Origin: Rhizophlyctis rosea
Taxonomy: Eukaryota; Chytridiomycota; Chytridiomycetes; Rhizophlyctidales; Rhizophlyctidaceae
Direction: 5' to 3'
Assembly (NCBI GenBank): GCA_027596075.1
Contig: JADGJC010000158.1
Span: forward strand, 1 to 64,000
Length of the DNA stretch: 64,000 nt
The notes under the pieces were generated by a model that searched no databases, had not been told where the DNA came from, and saw only the letters and a list, made by a program, of their open reading frames with translations. Position 1 is the stretch's first letter. Each line of letters begins with the position of its first letter. The position numbers and the translations under genes are program-made. Shown here in pieces: positions 50,233 to 61,300 of the stretch.

Positions 50233-52770
50233 TTAGCCAGTCACTCTACGAAACGGGACTGCGACCCAGACTGTACCAAAAATCTGTCCTTCCTGCCCCG
50301 CACTCGTCGGACTCTCCATCATCAACGAATCCGTCACACTCTCCATGCTCCCTCTCGACCGGGTATCAACCAACAAGTCCCCTCTCTTTCCAATACATCC
50401 AATAGGGAACAATCCTCTATCTCTTGTCGTTTCGTTGTATCCTATTTGGAGGAAAAGAACAGCGTGGATCAACACCAAAAGAGAACAAAATACGGCACAG
50501 TGCGAAGACTCAAGTAACAAACCTAGACACCATCCATCCCTATAGAAATGCTCCACGACCACGCTCTGTCCCTCCCGTAACGGCATCTCGTCCAGCAAGT
50601 CCGGCCGGTGGTTTTTGATGACGTTGTAGGGGACCGGTGTTGACCCGTGGATGGAGTTTTTAGGGCCTAGGACCGAAGGCGGTTCGATGTTTCCTCGCGA
50701 CTCTTCGACGTCGGTTGCGTCGATGACGGTTGTGCAAGAAAGCGGGAACATCCCGCGATGGCCCGTGCGGTGTGTCCAGCCTGATGAGTTGGGAGCTCGT
50801 AGGTTAGAGATCTCTAGCTCATAGTATGTGATAATGCGGGACTACGTACCAAGACACCATTGATCCTGGAATGCCCTTTCAACCGTTACGACCTCCCCAA
50901 CAAATAATCCCAACTCATCCGCATTTCTCGGCACATGAGCCCTCACAACTCGGTACCTCCTCCTCATAGGATCATACCCACTCCCATGCGCGTCACTCGG
51001 TAATGGCATGGCGGCACCAACCACAGCACCTCCCACTGCCGCCGCTCCAACACCCATGGGATTCACCACACCCCCACCCTCCAAATCAAAAACCCTCAAA
51101 CTCGCCCCCCTCTTTAAACTCGTCTCCTCCATTTCCGGCGCCCTTCCCATAGTAGTGCTCGCAACACTACTCCCACCCCCAACACTACCATCCAAACTCG
51201 GTTTGCCGTCTCCTAACAGCCCAGCATCGCTAGCATTGGACGAGATGTACTCCTTATTCCGCGTTCCCGACCCGCGTGTCCAGTATTTGATGGAGAACGC
51301 TATGCCGATGATGCCGAATATGATGCCGACGACGCTGCCGGCTATGTAGGGCGCGTACTGTTGAGCGGTAGTTTGACTGGATTGTTGAGTGGAGTCGTTG
51401 GATGTGGTGGTGTTGTTTGAGTTTTCGGCGGCTGCTGTTACGCCTGGGCCTGGGAAATGTGGAATATGTGACTTGTCGGTCGGGGTAAAGATATAAAGTG
51501 ACACTTTGATGCACCTTACATTGGTTGAGCAGTTCCTCCGTACAAGCAGGTATTGACGCATCTGAGCAGGTCTTGCCTGATGGGAGGCATACACTCGAAC
51601 CGGACCATCCTGCGCACGAGCTACTTGCCCAACTATCTGGTAGAGGCCCGCAGATATTTGTATTTGTTACATTCCTGCGATGATATGTCAGTCGCATGAT
51701 GTGAGACGAATATGAAGGCTCGACATACACTGCCGTCAGCGACTTCAGGTTGTTGATTGAGGCCCCTTTGACCTGATTGCTATCCAAATCAAGATGTTGT
51801 AAACCTGCAAATCAGTGAGTTGACTGCAACCATGCTATCATATGTATTATTTGGTGTTACCTTGTGCCTTTCCCCAGTCGTTGGGCAGCGAGCCCTGGAT
51901 TTGATTTTGCCCCAAATCCCTGAAATGACAAAACGTGAGATAATCAAAATACGCGATGTACTGCAGCGAACATACAAGTAAGTCAGTTTCGGCCATGTGA
52001 GGATTACACTGGGAAAGGGACCGCTCAGTTGATTGCCTCGCGCTTTGCTGGAAAATGGTAATCAGCTAGGGCTCAGTACAGAATGGTACAGTGCATGTAC
52101 TGACAAGGTGCTGAGCTCAGGTAAGTCGGCCAGATCTGATGTTAGTTTCTGTATTTTGTTGTTGTTGAGAGATCTGAATTGAGCGTGTTAGTCCAAGAAT
52201 GGAGGTTTGACGCGTTGGACAGGGTTTGTTTGTTTACATTTCACGGAGGTTCCTACAAATAGCCACACCAAATCTGTCAATTTGAGTTGCGCGTTTTAGC
52301 ATGGCATGCTGCATCTAAACTCACTTCAAGCGCCCGAGGACAGCAATATCTGATAGTTGGTTGTTGTCCAGTTGTCTGCCATTGAGTGCAAATAAGAATG
52401 ACAGATTTGAGGCTTGCACGGGAACATGAGACCCACGTACAATATGCGAAGTTGAGACAAGTGCGCCAGCTCCTCCGGCAGTGACACCCATCCGTTGTCA
52501 CCCGCATACAATTCCTGCAAGTCTTTCACGTTCTGAAGCGCGGCAGCAGCCACGCCAAGGGGAGCTCGTCCAGTAATGTTGAGAGACGTCATATGCCCTG
52601 TTTCGTCGCATTGGAAGATATGGTAGGACCGCCCAAACTGTGTGACAGGAGAAGGGATAAGCGAGTCTTCTGGACTCCGTGCTATAGCAGAAGTTTCCCA
52701 CCTCACAGCACTCCGGTCCCGCAGGTATGAAGCCAGGGACCCAGGCACCCAGAGCCGTGCAGTCCGCCAT
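50233..52770 (-). CDS. LRR receptor-like membrane protein with two cytosolic SH3 domains
   Basis: The start is ATG 52770 (MADCTALGAWVPGFIPAGPE); the next exon (FGRSYHIFQCDETGHMTSLN) completes a plant-like LRR N-cap. Leucine-rich repeats follow, mostly one per exon: LQELYAGDNGWVSLPEELAH, QLDNNQLSDIAVLGRLK, NNNKIQKLTSDLADLPELST, GNQLSGPFPS, LGQNQIQGSLPNDWG, LDSNQVKGASINNLKSL, ICGPLPDSW. A Cys-rich cap and a Ser/Thr stalk lead to one helix (APYIAGSVVGIIFGIIGIAF). The cytosolic part ends in two SH3 domains: YRVVRAHVPRNADELGLFVG to GHRGMFPLSCTTV, and NVIKNHRPDLLDEMPLREGQ to RGLFPIGCI. A surface sensor that recruits proline-rich partners is inferred. No signal peptide is seen; a 5' exon may be missing. 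Confidence 0.82.
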
Positions 52771-53810
52771 TATGTCCTACGGGAACGCTACTTAGGTGAA
52801 ACGTCCAGCGCGTGCCGGTGAAGCAGGCTATTGTAGTTGGTCGGTGAACAAGTTTTGGGGGTTGCAATAAGTCGGTGTGGGTATTATTAGCAATGGCTTC
52901 GACGGACAGACAAGCTTTCCGGGAGTTGAGTTGATCCGAGGGAGACCTTCTGGCAGCAACAAGTGGCAGGGCCTTTTGGGGCCTGCTTTGTGACCGCGCG
53001 CAGCCCGCGCGTGCAACATGTGGCTGGGGGGGTGTGAGACAGAGTCAATTTGAGATGTAAACAAACAGGGTCGTTATTGAGAAGTGCACAACACAACCGA
53101 CCCGATAGCTAATAGACACCAAATATCATCTGATGGGAATGTGGGAGGTAAGATGAATTTCATCACTAAGCTGCCAAAACTTGATTGAAATTATACAAAG
53201 TCTCAACCCATGTATGACTGAATTGCATACTGCCCACGTCGAGTTGATGAAAGTTGGACATGCAATCAGTTGACATACAGTCCCACCCAGCCCTGTTTGC
53301 ATAAGCGTCGACCCTCACTCATCTCCATCTGACTGCCGCATGAGCTCTATTGGCGACATGTTCTCAATGGGCCGTAACAGCTCGGGGTATGTCAACATCA
53401 TGCATCATGGTGCACTTTATTGGACCCTGATACCGTGGCGGTCAGCAATCTAAGCCACATCCGATGTGTAACCGTGCCGTCCACGCCAATGGGCACCTGC
53501 GCGCTGTGGGCTGTCAGGTCCCAGTCGGTCCTTTGCAGGTTGAAACTCATACTTCCATTGTCCAAGATCTCTCATTCCACACCAAAAGGTTCATTGTCTG
53601 ACCTCCAATACTCACCTTTACATAACTGACGACGAGCCGTTTCACCCTTTTGCTTATACTGACCCACTCCATATTTTCATTTGACGGCCGACAACAGTCC
53701 CTTCTCACGGCAGACCGCCTCGCTTCCCATAGTTCTAACGTACTTTCGAGTTGGGCACGAGCAACAGTTTTTCGAAGTCATAGCCTGAGACCAGACCACA
53801 CCACCTAACC
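52771..53810. other. Divergent intergenic region with a possible short spliced gene
   Basis: An ATG at 53340 opens MSSIGDMFSMGRNSSG and runs straight into a GTATGT donor. Further on, + strand sequence to about 53610 reads MCNRAVHANGHLRAVGCQVP and VETHTSIVQDLSFHTKRF, which looks coding. A gene here is possible, but no join could be fixed and the product is not recognised. Confidence 0.25.
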
Positions 53811-56569
53811 ATGTTGTCGACAGATAAGCGGAAAGAAGGTGCGTCTGAATAGTACTATCTTTTCCTCCCAATATTAACGGAAAACTCCTCAGAGTTGGAG
53901 AAGAAGCGAGCAAAGCTTGCAGAACTGCGGCGAGCGAGGGAGGAGCGGAGGTTAGCTTTGCAGGATGCGCAGCATAGAGATCCTGTAAGGCCTGCCCGTT
54001 GCCATTACAAACTCCTTGGCGGAGTCGCTTGACACTTTCTCATTAGGGAGCTGGCACAATAAGAGACCGCCGAGACATTGATGAGTTGGTGGCGTCCTTG
54101 GTTGGGGAGAAATCAGCATCTCCAACACCGTCTTTAAGCGCTCCGAGATCACTTGCAACGCCATCACCTGGTCCTGCTAGCGTGACGTCTCCAACCCCAG
54201 ATGGAGAAAATGTGGAGGAGAAGGCACCAGAAGCTGGAACAGCACCGGAGGTGCAGGAGAAGTAAGAGTGAATGCAACGTCCATTTTGACGATTGAAGGC
54301 GCTTATCCCGGTGGTGCAGGATTGTTCCCAACCTGAGCGTCAGTGATTTTGTCATCATCGATGTTGCACCCAAGGTCCGGTGAAATGTCGTTTTTGTTTA
54401 TTTACATCTCTCCAGCCACAGCCGCTCATCTCCCCACCCAGGAAGTCGTCACGTACAACAAAGAAATCCAAACAATGGAAATCATGACCGACACATCCGA
54501 TTTGAAACGCGACACCGACGAAGACAGAAATGCATCCGCAGAGGACACTTCAGTGGAGGAGGATGGGGAGGAGGTTCCGGCGACGGATTTGGAGAACAAT
54601 GCACCTCCCGGTACAAATTGGAGGATATGATCAAATTCGGGATAGATGGACTCACTCGCTGTTCGAATCGTAGAACTGACGGAAGCCGAACGAAAATCAA
54701 TCCTAACATCAGAACGTTTCATGGATTTCTTCGATTTCTCGTCAAAGTTGGTGGAGAGGGCATTGAACGACCCGTATGATTTCATGACGGATTATACGAT
54801 TGGGGATGCACAGTTGACGTATGTTTTAATTTCGTGGGGTATTTGTCGGAGATATGATCGTTGATACGTGCGGGTTCCTAGGGACGTGGGTGCCGGCTCA
54901 GATGTCAAGTCGATATGCACGTTCTTCGATGACCGGTTGGTCCGGAATAGATGTGTGACGGATTTGGATTGGTCGCCGAAGGTATGGGAGTCGGCTATGA
55001 TTGGCTCGCTTTTTTATGATGGAAGCTGATTTGGCATTTCAGTATCCGGAGCTCCTCTTGGCTTCATATAACAAAAACGTCATGGCGGTTAACGAACCAG
55101 ATGGATTGGTCCTCGTATGGAATATGCATCTAGTAGAACGACCGGAATTTGTTTTCCATTCCCAGGTTTGATCCGAGGTGTTTGCATCAATCGGCAGGCT
55201 ATGGTTTAACGTACAAGTCTGGCAGTCCGACGTAACATCCGCCCAATTCTCCGAATTCCACCCAAACCTCATCATCGGCGGGACATACTCCGGTCAAGTC
55301 GTCCTTTGGGATACTCGTGCCAAATCCCTCCCTGTGCTGAAAACGCCACTTTCTGCTGCGGGACATACGCATCCGATCCACGCAATGACGATGGTGGGGA
55401 CGCAGAACGCGCATAACTTGATCACGACTTCGTCGGATGGGTTGGTGTGTGCTTGGCAGCTGGATATGTTGGCTCAACCCCAGGTTGGTTTTGTTGGGGG
55501 TGTGGCAAGTCATGTGGTGGACTGATCCACTCGGATGTGAACAGGAAACGTTAGATCTAGTCCATCCTTCACATCCAAAAACGGACGAAATTGCCATCAC
55601 GACACTCGGATTCCCTGCGAACGAGACGACGACATTTTGGGTTGGGACGGAGGAAGGGAACGTGTATCAGGCAAATCGATATGAGCGGGCTGGAAGGTTG
55701 GTTTTAGTATCAATTTCGGCTTTGTTTGTTTATCTTGATAGATGTTGGGGTTGCTGATCGCTCGGCAAAATCTTTCTTCCGTTTGCAGCAAAGCTGGCAT
55801 CAACGCCGCGGAAGCGTATAAAGGCCACTACGGGATGATCACAGGACTTGATTTCCATCCTCTGCACGGGCCGGTAGATTTCTCGGATTTGTTTGTGACG
55901 AGTAGCGTTGATTGGACGGTCAAGTTGTGGAGGGTGAAGGTGGGTAATCTGTTTCGGGAAAAGGGGCATAGGGATCAAGCATCTGTGTGTGCAACAGCAA
56001 TGCTGATCATTGATTTATTTTGTGGTTTGCAGTCCTTTGCCAAAGCACCGACAGGAGCACAAAACCTTGCACCATTGCATTCATTCGAAACGGCCGAAGA
56101 TTACGTGTATGATGTGCGGTGGTCGCCTGTGCATCCGGCGTTGTTTGGTAGTGTAGATGGGACGGGATATTTGGATTTGTATAATCTCAATCAGGACTTT
56201 GAGGTATGTGGGTTTTGCGGTGTGAGGTCAGTCGGGCATTCGCATGTCGGGCACTGACTTATTCCGATTTCTTTTGTTCGTGTTCCAGGTGCCTATCGTG
56301 AGTGTGCCCGTGACGAATGGAAAGGCGTTGAATAAGTTGAAGTGGGATAGGGAGGGACAGAAGACTGCCGTTGGGTCGTCGGATGGACACGTTTATTTGC
56401 ATAATGTTGGAGAGGTGGGTGATTGATGCTTTCGGGCGGCGGTCGTTTCACATCGCTAATGGTCTTTCCATCCCTCCAGTTCGGCCAACCCCTCAATGAG
56501 GAATGGTCAATACTGCAACGCACAATCGCCGAATTGGAGTCGACAGACCAGTCCGCATCATATCAATGA
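53811..56569 (+). CDS. Cytoplasmic dynein intermediate chain
   Basis: The start is ATG 53811 (first exon 28 nt) and the TGA is at 56567-56569; about a dozen exons. The N-terminus is the p150Glued/NudE-binding helix ([20 protein letters not shown]), followed by the conserved [16 protein letters not shown]. Next come a Ser/Pro-rich linker, the light-chain-binding stretch ([30 protein letters not shown]), and a WD40 propeller: [149 protein letters not shown]. It links dynein heavy chain to light chains and dynactin for minus-end transport. Confidence 0.92.
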
Positions 56570-56707
56570 AGAGCAACCAGACAGCATCACACCAACGCTA
56601 GAACAACCATCATCCCTTTTGTCTTCCACCCTGTACAGAATAGAAACATTCCACCTCCACGCGCGGAGACGATTGGTGCCATTAATATAGTGAACACAGA
56701 ACGCCTA

Positions 56708-57575
56708 TTAAGTCCCAGGAGGTTTATTATTATCCTTTACTAGGAATCCAATAAAACACTTATCCAACAAATTGTCCACATTCACCCACGGATGCACCTG
56801 CAAAAACAGTTCTGTAGCATCTTTCCCAGCGCCACGCATCAACTGTCCCGCACCACCGGGATGAAACTTTACGTAAGATGTCACGTTATAGACTTTACCC
56901 TGAATGGCCATCCAGACGTTGTCGCGGGAGCGGTGTTCGGCGAGGTCAGCGAGGGTGTAGCGTTGGAGTTGGGTTACGCCGCCCCGGAGGTCGGTTGAGA
57001 GTTTGAGTTTTGCCCAGTCGAGGGGGGAGAAGCCGGGGCCTAGGGGTACCTTTTTGCGGGTGCGGTCGGAGGGGGTTGAGGCTCTTTGGTGGGAGTTTAG
57101 GGCGGGGAAGATGTTCAGGGTGTCGGAGGTTGCGGGGGATGAGGGTGAGGGTGGGGTTGGGGATGCTGTGAGGGAGAAAGTGGTGGATGAGCAAGTGCAC
57201 AAAACCCCATTTATCGCCCAGATCCCGCTATTGCACATCAACAGCCTTCCAGCCCAAGCACACGCGGCCGCAAGGGACTTGATAATATGGAAGATGCTGA
57301 ACCTGATACCCACCTGAAGGTTGACGAGCCGCATGCGCACTACTTGGACTTAAAAAAGACGACCCAGAGGAAGGGGAGGCAGAGGAGGAGGTAGGTGGTA
57401 TAGACTCGACGGCTAAGGACTGACTCGACGTTGTAGGTTTAGTGTTATCCGCATTCTCGTCGTCGTCCTCAACATCGTCTAGTGACAATTGCGGTATTGC
57501 CGGTGGAGGCGGTGTCGAGTCGGAAGATTTGCTACTTCGAGATGGTGAGGAAGTGCCTGTGAGCCAGCTAAACAT
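56708..57575 (-). CDS. Cytochrome b5 domain protein, Irc21/CYB5R4-N-terminal-like
   Basis: Exons 57314-57575 and 56708-57165 join in phase to 239 aa; the 148-nt intron could also be read through in part but would add an odd hydrophobic stretch. The N-terminal half is Ser/Pro/Thr/Asp-rich and disordered. The b5 part begins LGPGFSPLDWAKLKLS, then YTLADLAEHRSRDNVWMAIQ, GKVYNVTSYVKFHPGGAGQL, MRGAGKDATELFLQVHPWVN and LLDKCFIGFLV. The two haem-ligand histidines are those of FHPGG and QVHPWV. There is no membrane anchor and no reductase domain. The FSPLDWAKL lead-in and HPWVN matches fungal Irc21 and the N-terminus of CYB5R4. Confidence 0.82.
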
Positions 57576-57737
57576 GTTGCGAGATTGCTAACTTTATGTG
57601 GTTACGTGGGTGTACTGTATTAGGTGTCTGTTATATGTTATATGTTACTAAATATTGTAATTCGGTGGGTGAAGAATGGACAAGTGGGCAGGGTCAATCA
57701 TGGAATGATTATGGGCAACAGGGGTTAGGGGTCGGAC

Positions 57738-57749
57738 TTTTCGCGAAAA
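57738..57749. promoter_or_regulatory. Palindrome TTTTCGCGAAAA (E2F/SBF-like site)
   Basis: This is a perfect 12-bp palindrome containing TTTCGCG on both strands, the core bound by E2F and by fungal SBF-type cell-cycle factors. A second partial TTTTCGC follows at about 57759-57765. Binding is inferred. Confidence 0.5.
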
Positions 57750-57772
57750 GTGCCTTCTTTTCGCTTCATTTC

Positions 57773-57786
57773 AATTCACGTGAATT
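57773..57786. promoter_or_regulatory. Palindrome AATTCACGTGAATT (E-box)
   Basis: This is a perfect 14-bp palindrome centred on CACGTG, the E-box core of bHLH factors such as Cbf1. It lies 24 bases from the TTTTCGCGAAAA site. Binding is inferred. Confidence 0.5.
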
Positions 57787-58325
57787 TCATGAAAAGTGAC
57801 ATCTCAGTGTACATCTCAGTGTGGCTTGGGTCTCACTAAGGCGCACCCATAGATCTTCTTCTGTACCAAACCCATATGTGGCGGTCATGTGATTATATAT
57901 GTGGCTTTTCTATATGATTAGTCATTACTTTTCTGAAAGGTCCTAACTTTTCATTTCATTCACTCAACATTTCGAGGAATTTCAAGTCGTCTGTGTCGTT
58001 GTCCGATCTCTAACAGGAGTCGGGAACTGGGTGGTGGCACAGTTCCTACCCCAGCCACTCACCGCAGTCTGGAGATCAAATTGAAAAACGGCCCTAACGG
58101 CCAGGTGTGCCGCTTGGACCCTGCATGGACCCTTGCGTATAAGAAGATGAAGGGATCGGGCCACCATCAGAGGCGATCATCTCACACGTTCAAACACTTT
58201 CCCACACTTTGTCAGGCATCACTTCACACTCTGTTTTCTTTTTGGCTTGTTGGCTTGTTCATCCCACTGTACAATACTTCATCTTAGTAACAGCTCGTCA
58301 TACCTTCGTTGCGAAGACTGGCCCA

Positions 58326-61300
58326 TGGAGGAGCAGGAGAGGGAAAGGCTGACGCAGCAGGTGGGAATCAAATGTAATACCATAATTCTGTCCTAGCATT
58401 ACTGACACGATTGGATTGATTTCGTTTGTAGATATTGCATCTCAGCCAAGACAAAAATGAGATCCAAAATACGTTGGAGAAAGTCCAGGCTGGTCGGTAA
58501 TAGATTTCGGCCATATCTTTCGCAAATAAGCAAACTGGAATTTTGTTTAAGATTTGGGCAGAGAGAAGGCAGAGAAAGAGCTGCTGTTGAAGGAGAAGGG
58601 CATATGGGACAGAGATAAGACGTTGATTGAAAAGGACTTGAAAAAGGCAAACAGTATGTGGGCTAATTGTTTCGTCAAGATTTGATCATTCCCGCTGACA
58701 AATGACCTTTCAGCTGTTATCGCCAAGTCAAAAGACCAAAAATCACTTCAGCAGGCTCTAGATGAGAACGCAAAACTGAGAAATGAAGTAGAAATGCTAC
58801 AGGATCAGAAACTGCAGGTTCATCAAAGTCCTTTGAAAAATAGTTTGCGATAATCTAATACGCACCTACACAGAACCAAGCTCTGAAAGAGAACATACAC
58901 CATCTAGTTGCCCGGGGCGACGAACAGAGAAAGGATCTGGAGTTGAAGCTGAAGGCTGCTTTGAGTGAGATTCAGCAACTCAAAGCAACACCTGGCCAAC
59001 CATTACCAGCCGCTGAAGAAACGACAACGCATCCTCCACCGCCATACTCTCCCACTTCTCAAAACGCAGCAGATGCAGCAAGTCTCGAAATTCTCAAAGC
59101 GGAGGTGAAAGCAATGGCCCAGAGCATTCAAATTATGCGCACAGAGCGAGAGAATCTACAGGGATCCCTCGACCAGGCGGTGACTGAGCTGAAAGAAACG
59201 AAGGAACAGCTGGAGGTTGAGAGAAAACGCCACGAAGCACCTCATCCTGGACAGGCCGCTGCCGCTACCCATCCAAATGCAACACCTTCTGCAGGCACCA
59301 CAGCGGCAAACCTAGCTGCATCAGCGAAATCATGGTGGGGCAAAGGAGCAGCAGGTACAGCTCCAGCCGGGTCGGCAGCACCAGCATCAGCAGCGGCTAC
59401 TAGTATGCCTGCCGGTGCCAGTACATCGGAACATTCACTTACGGAGAAAGATGAGGCAGGAAAGGGCGGTGTAACGGCTGCGGCAAAGGGATGGTGGAGT
59501 AAAACAGCGGCGGCGGCAGGGGCCGCGGCAGGGGCAGCGGCGCATCCTGAGCTCAGCCATAAAGAAGTGGATGATCTTCGGAATGAGCGCACTAGATTGG
59601 AGCACCTACTCAAAGAAGCCCGTAATGAAATTGAGACTCTGCGTAGCGAACTACAAAACGCAAGGGCAACAGGTCAAAACCAACAACAACAAAATGGCAT
59701 TAATGCAACATCAACACCTTCCGCCTGCGATGACTTGAAGAAGCAATTAGAGGAGAAAGAGAAGGAGGTGACAGCATTGCGCGCAGAGTTGGAAGCCCAA
59801 CGGAAACAGCCAGAGCGGCCGACTTCTTCACCACCTGAGCACTCACCGTCACAACATCTCGAAGCAGAATTAGCAGATGTCCGGAAAACGCTGGAAGGGA
59901 AACAGGCAGAGTTGGACGATGTGCGGCGGAAGTTAGAGTCCCACGAGAGCGGGAACAAGGAGGCGCATCAGGATTGGGAAAAAAAGATTCAAGAGCGGGA
60001 GGAGGAATTGCGTAAATCAAGGGATGCCATGCAGCACATGCAAGGGGAGTTGGAGGCGGTGCGGAAGGATTTAGAGTCTGCGAAGAGGGAAACAACGGTG
60101 GTGGAGGGGTTGCGCGCCGAAATCGGGAATTTGAAGGAACAGCTGCAACAGGGTCAACAGCAATCTGGTGAGACTGGAGCCCAGCTGGAGTCATTGAAAA
60201 ATGAACTGGAAGCTGCGAGGAGGGCGAAGGAGGGCTTGTTAGAGTTCCAGCAAAGGTCTGCGGAAGCGCAAGCTGCGTTGGAATCACTGAGGGGTGAACT
60301 AGACGCTGCAAAGCGAGAGCAGGAGGAGCCGCTACAGTATCAGCAGAAGTCTGTAGAAGTGCAAGCTCAGCTGGATTCTCTCAAGGGTGAACTGGAAGCC
60401 GCAAGAAGGGAGAACGAGCATTTGCAGCAGAATCGTTTTGAGAGCCAGGGCCAGCTCGAGTCTCTAAGAAAGGAATTAGATGCTGCGAAGAAGGAGAAGG
60501 AGGAAGAGATACGTCGTCAGCAGGAGCACCAAACACAGATAGCTTCACTGGAACAGATTGTCAAGGAGTTGGAGGCGGAAATTGCGGGACTACATGAACG
60601 TCAAGGTGCACACGACGATGTTCGCAGGAGTGTAGCAGCTTCATTAGAATCAGAAACGGCTGCAAAAGCAGCGCTGGAAAACGAGAAGAATGAGCTGCAG
60701 TCTAGATGTCAAGATTTAGACCGGCAGCTTGCGGAAGCGAAGGCACAACTTGGGGATCTTGATGTATTGAAGCAGCAACAGTCGGCGCAAACTGAGGAGC
60801 ACCAGAAAGATAAAGACCGTGTGGCGGCGCTGGAGGGAGAAGCACACGCGAAGGCGGAACTGGAGGCACGAAACGCCGATTTACAGTCTCAAAATCAGAA
60901 CTTGGAAGCACAGTTAGCGGCAACGAAGCAGCAACTGGAGGAGGTGAATGCACGGCATGCAGGTGGTGAACAAGCCGGTCAAGAAGCATCACGGAAGGCG
61001 GCGGACTTGGCTGCGACTTTGGAAGCAGAAATAGCAGCAAAAGCGGCGTTGGAGATAGGAAACGCGGACCTACAATCCAAGTACCAGGTGTTGCAGGAAC
61101 AGGTTCAGACGCTTACGTCTCAGCTGGAGCAGGAGAGGACTCGGGCTGAGGGAGCGTTGGCAGAACGGGCAGATCTGCATAAGAGGTTGGAGGATGGGGC
61201 GGGTGCTAGTCAGTCGGAATCGGAAGGGCTGCGACGGGAACTGGACAAGGAACGGGAGGAAAGTTCTGGGGTTCGTAAGCGGTACGAGGAGGAAAAGCAG

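Larger units (their letters stand above)
57576..58325. other. Divergent intergenic region with palindromic sites
   Basis: This separates two divergent genes, so it should hold both promoters. Two perfect palindromes lie inside and are listed separately. Otherwise it is AT-rich with no gene. Confidence 0.45.

Noticed and set aside
59700..60311. 203-residue minus-strand ORF rich in Pro/Ser
   Set aside because: It is the antisense of the coiled-coil exon; codon bias of the sense strand keeps the antisense frame open.
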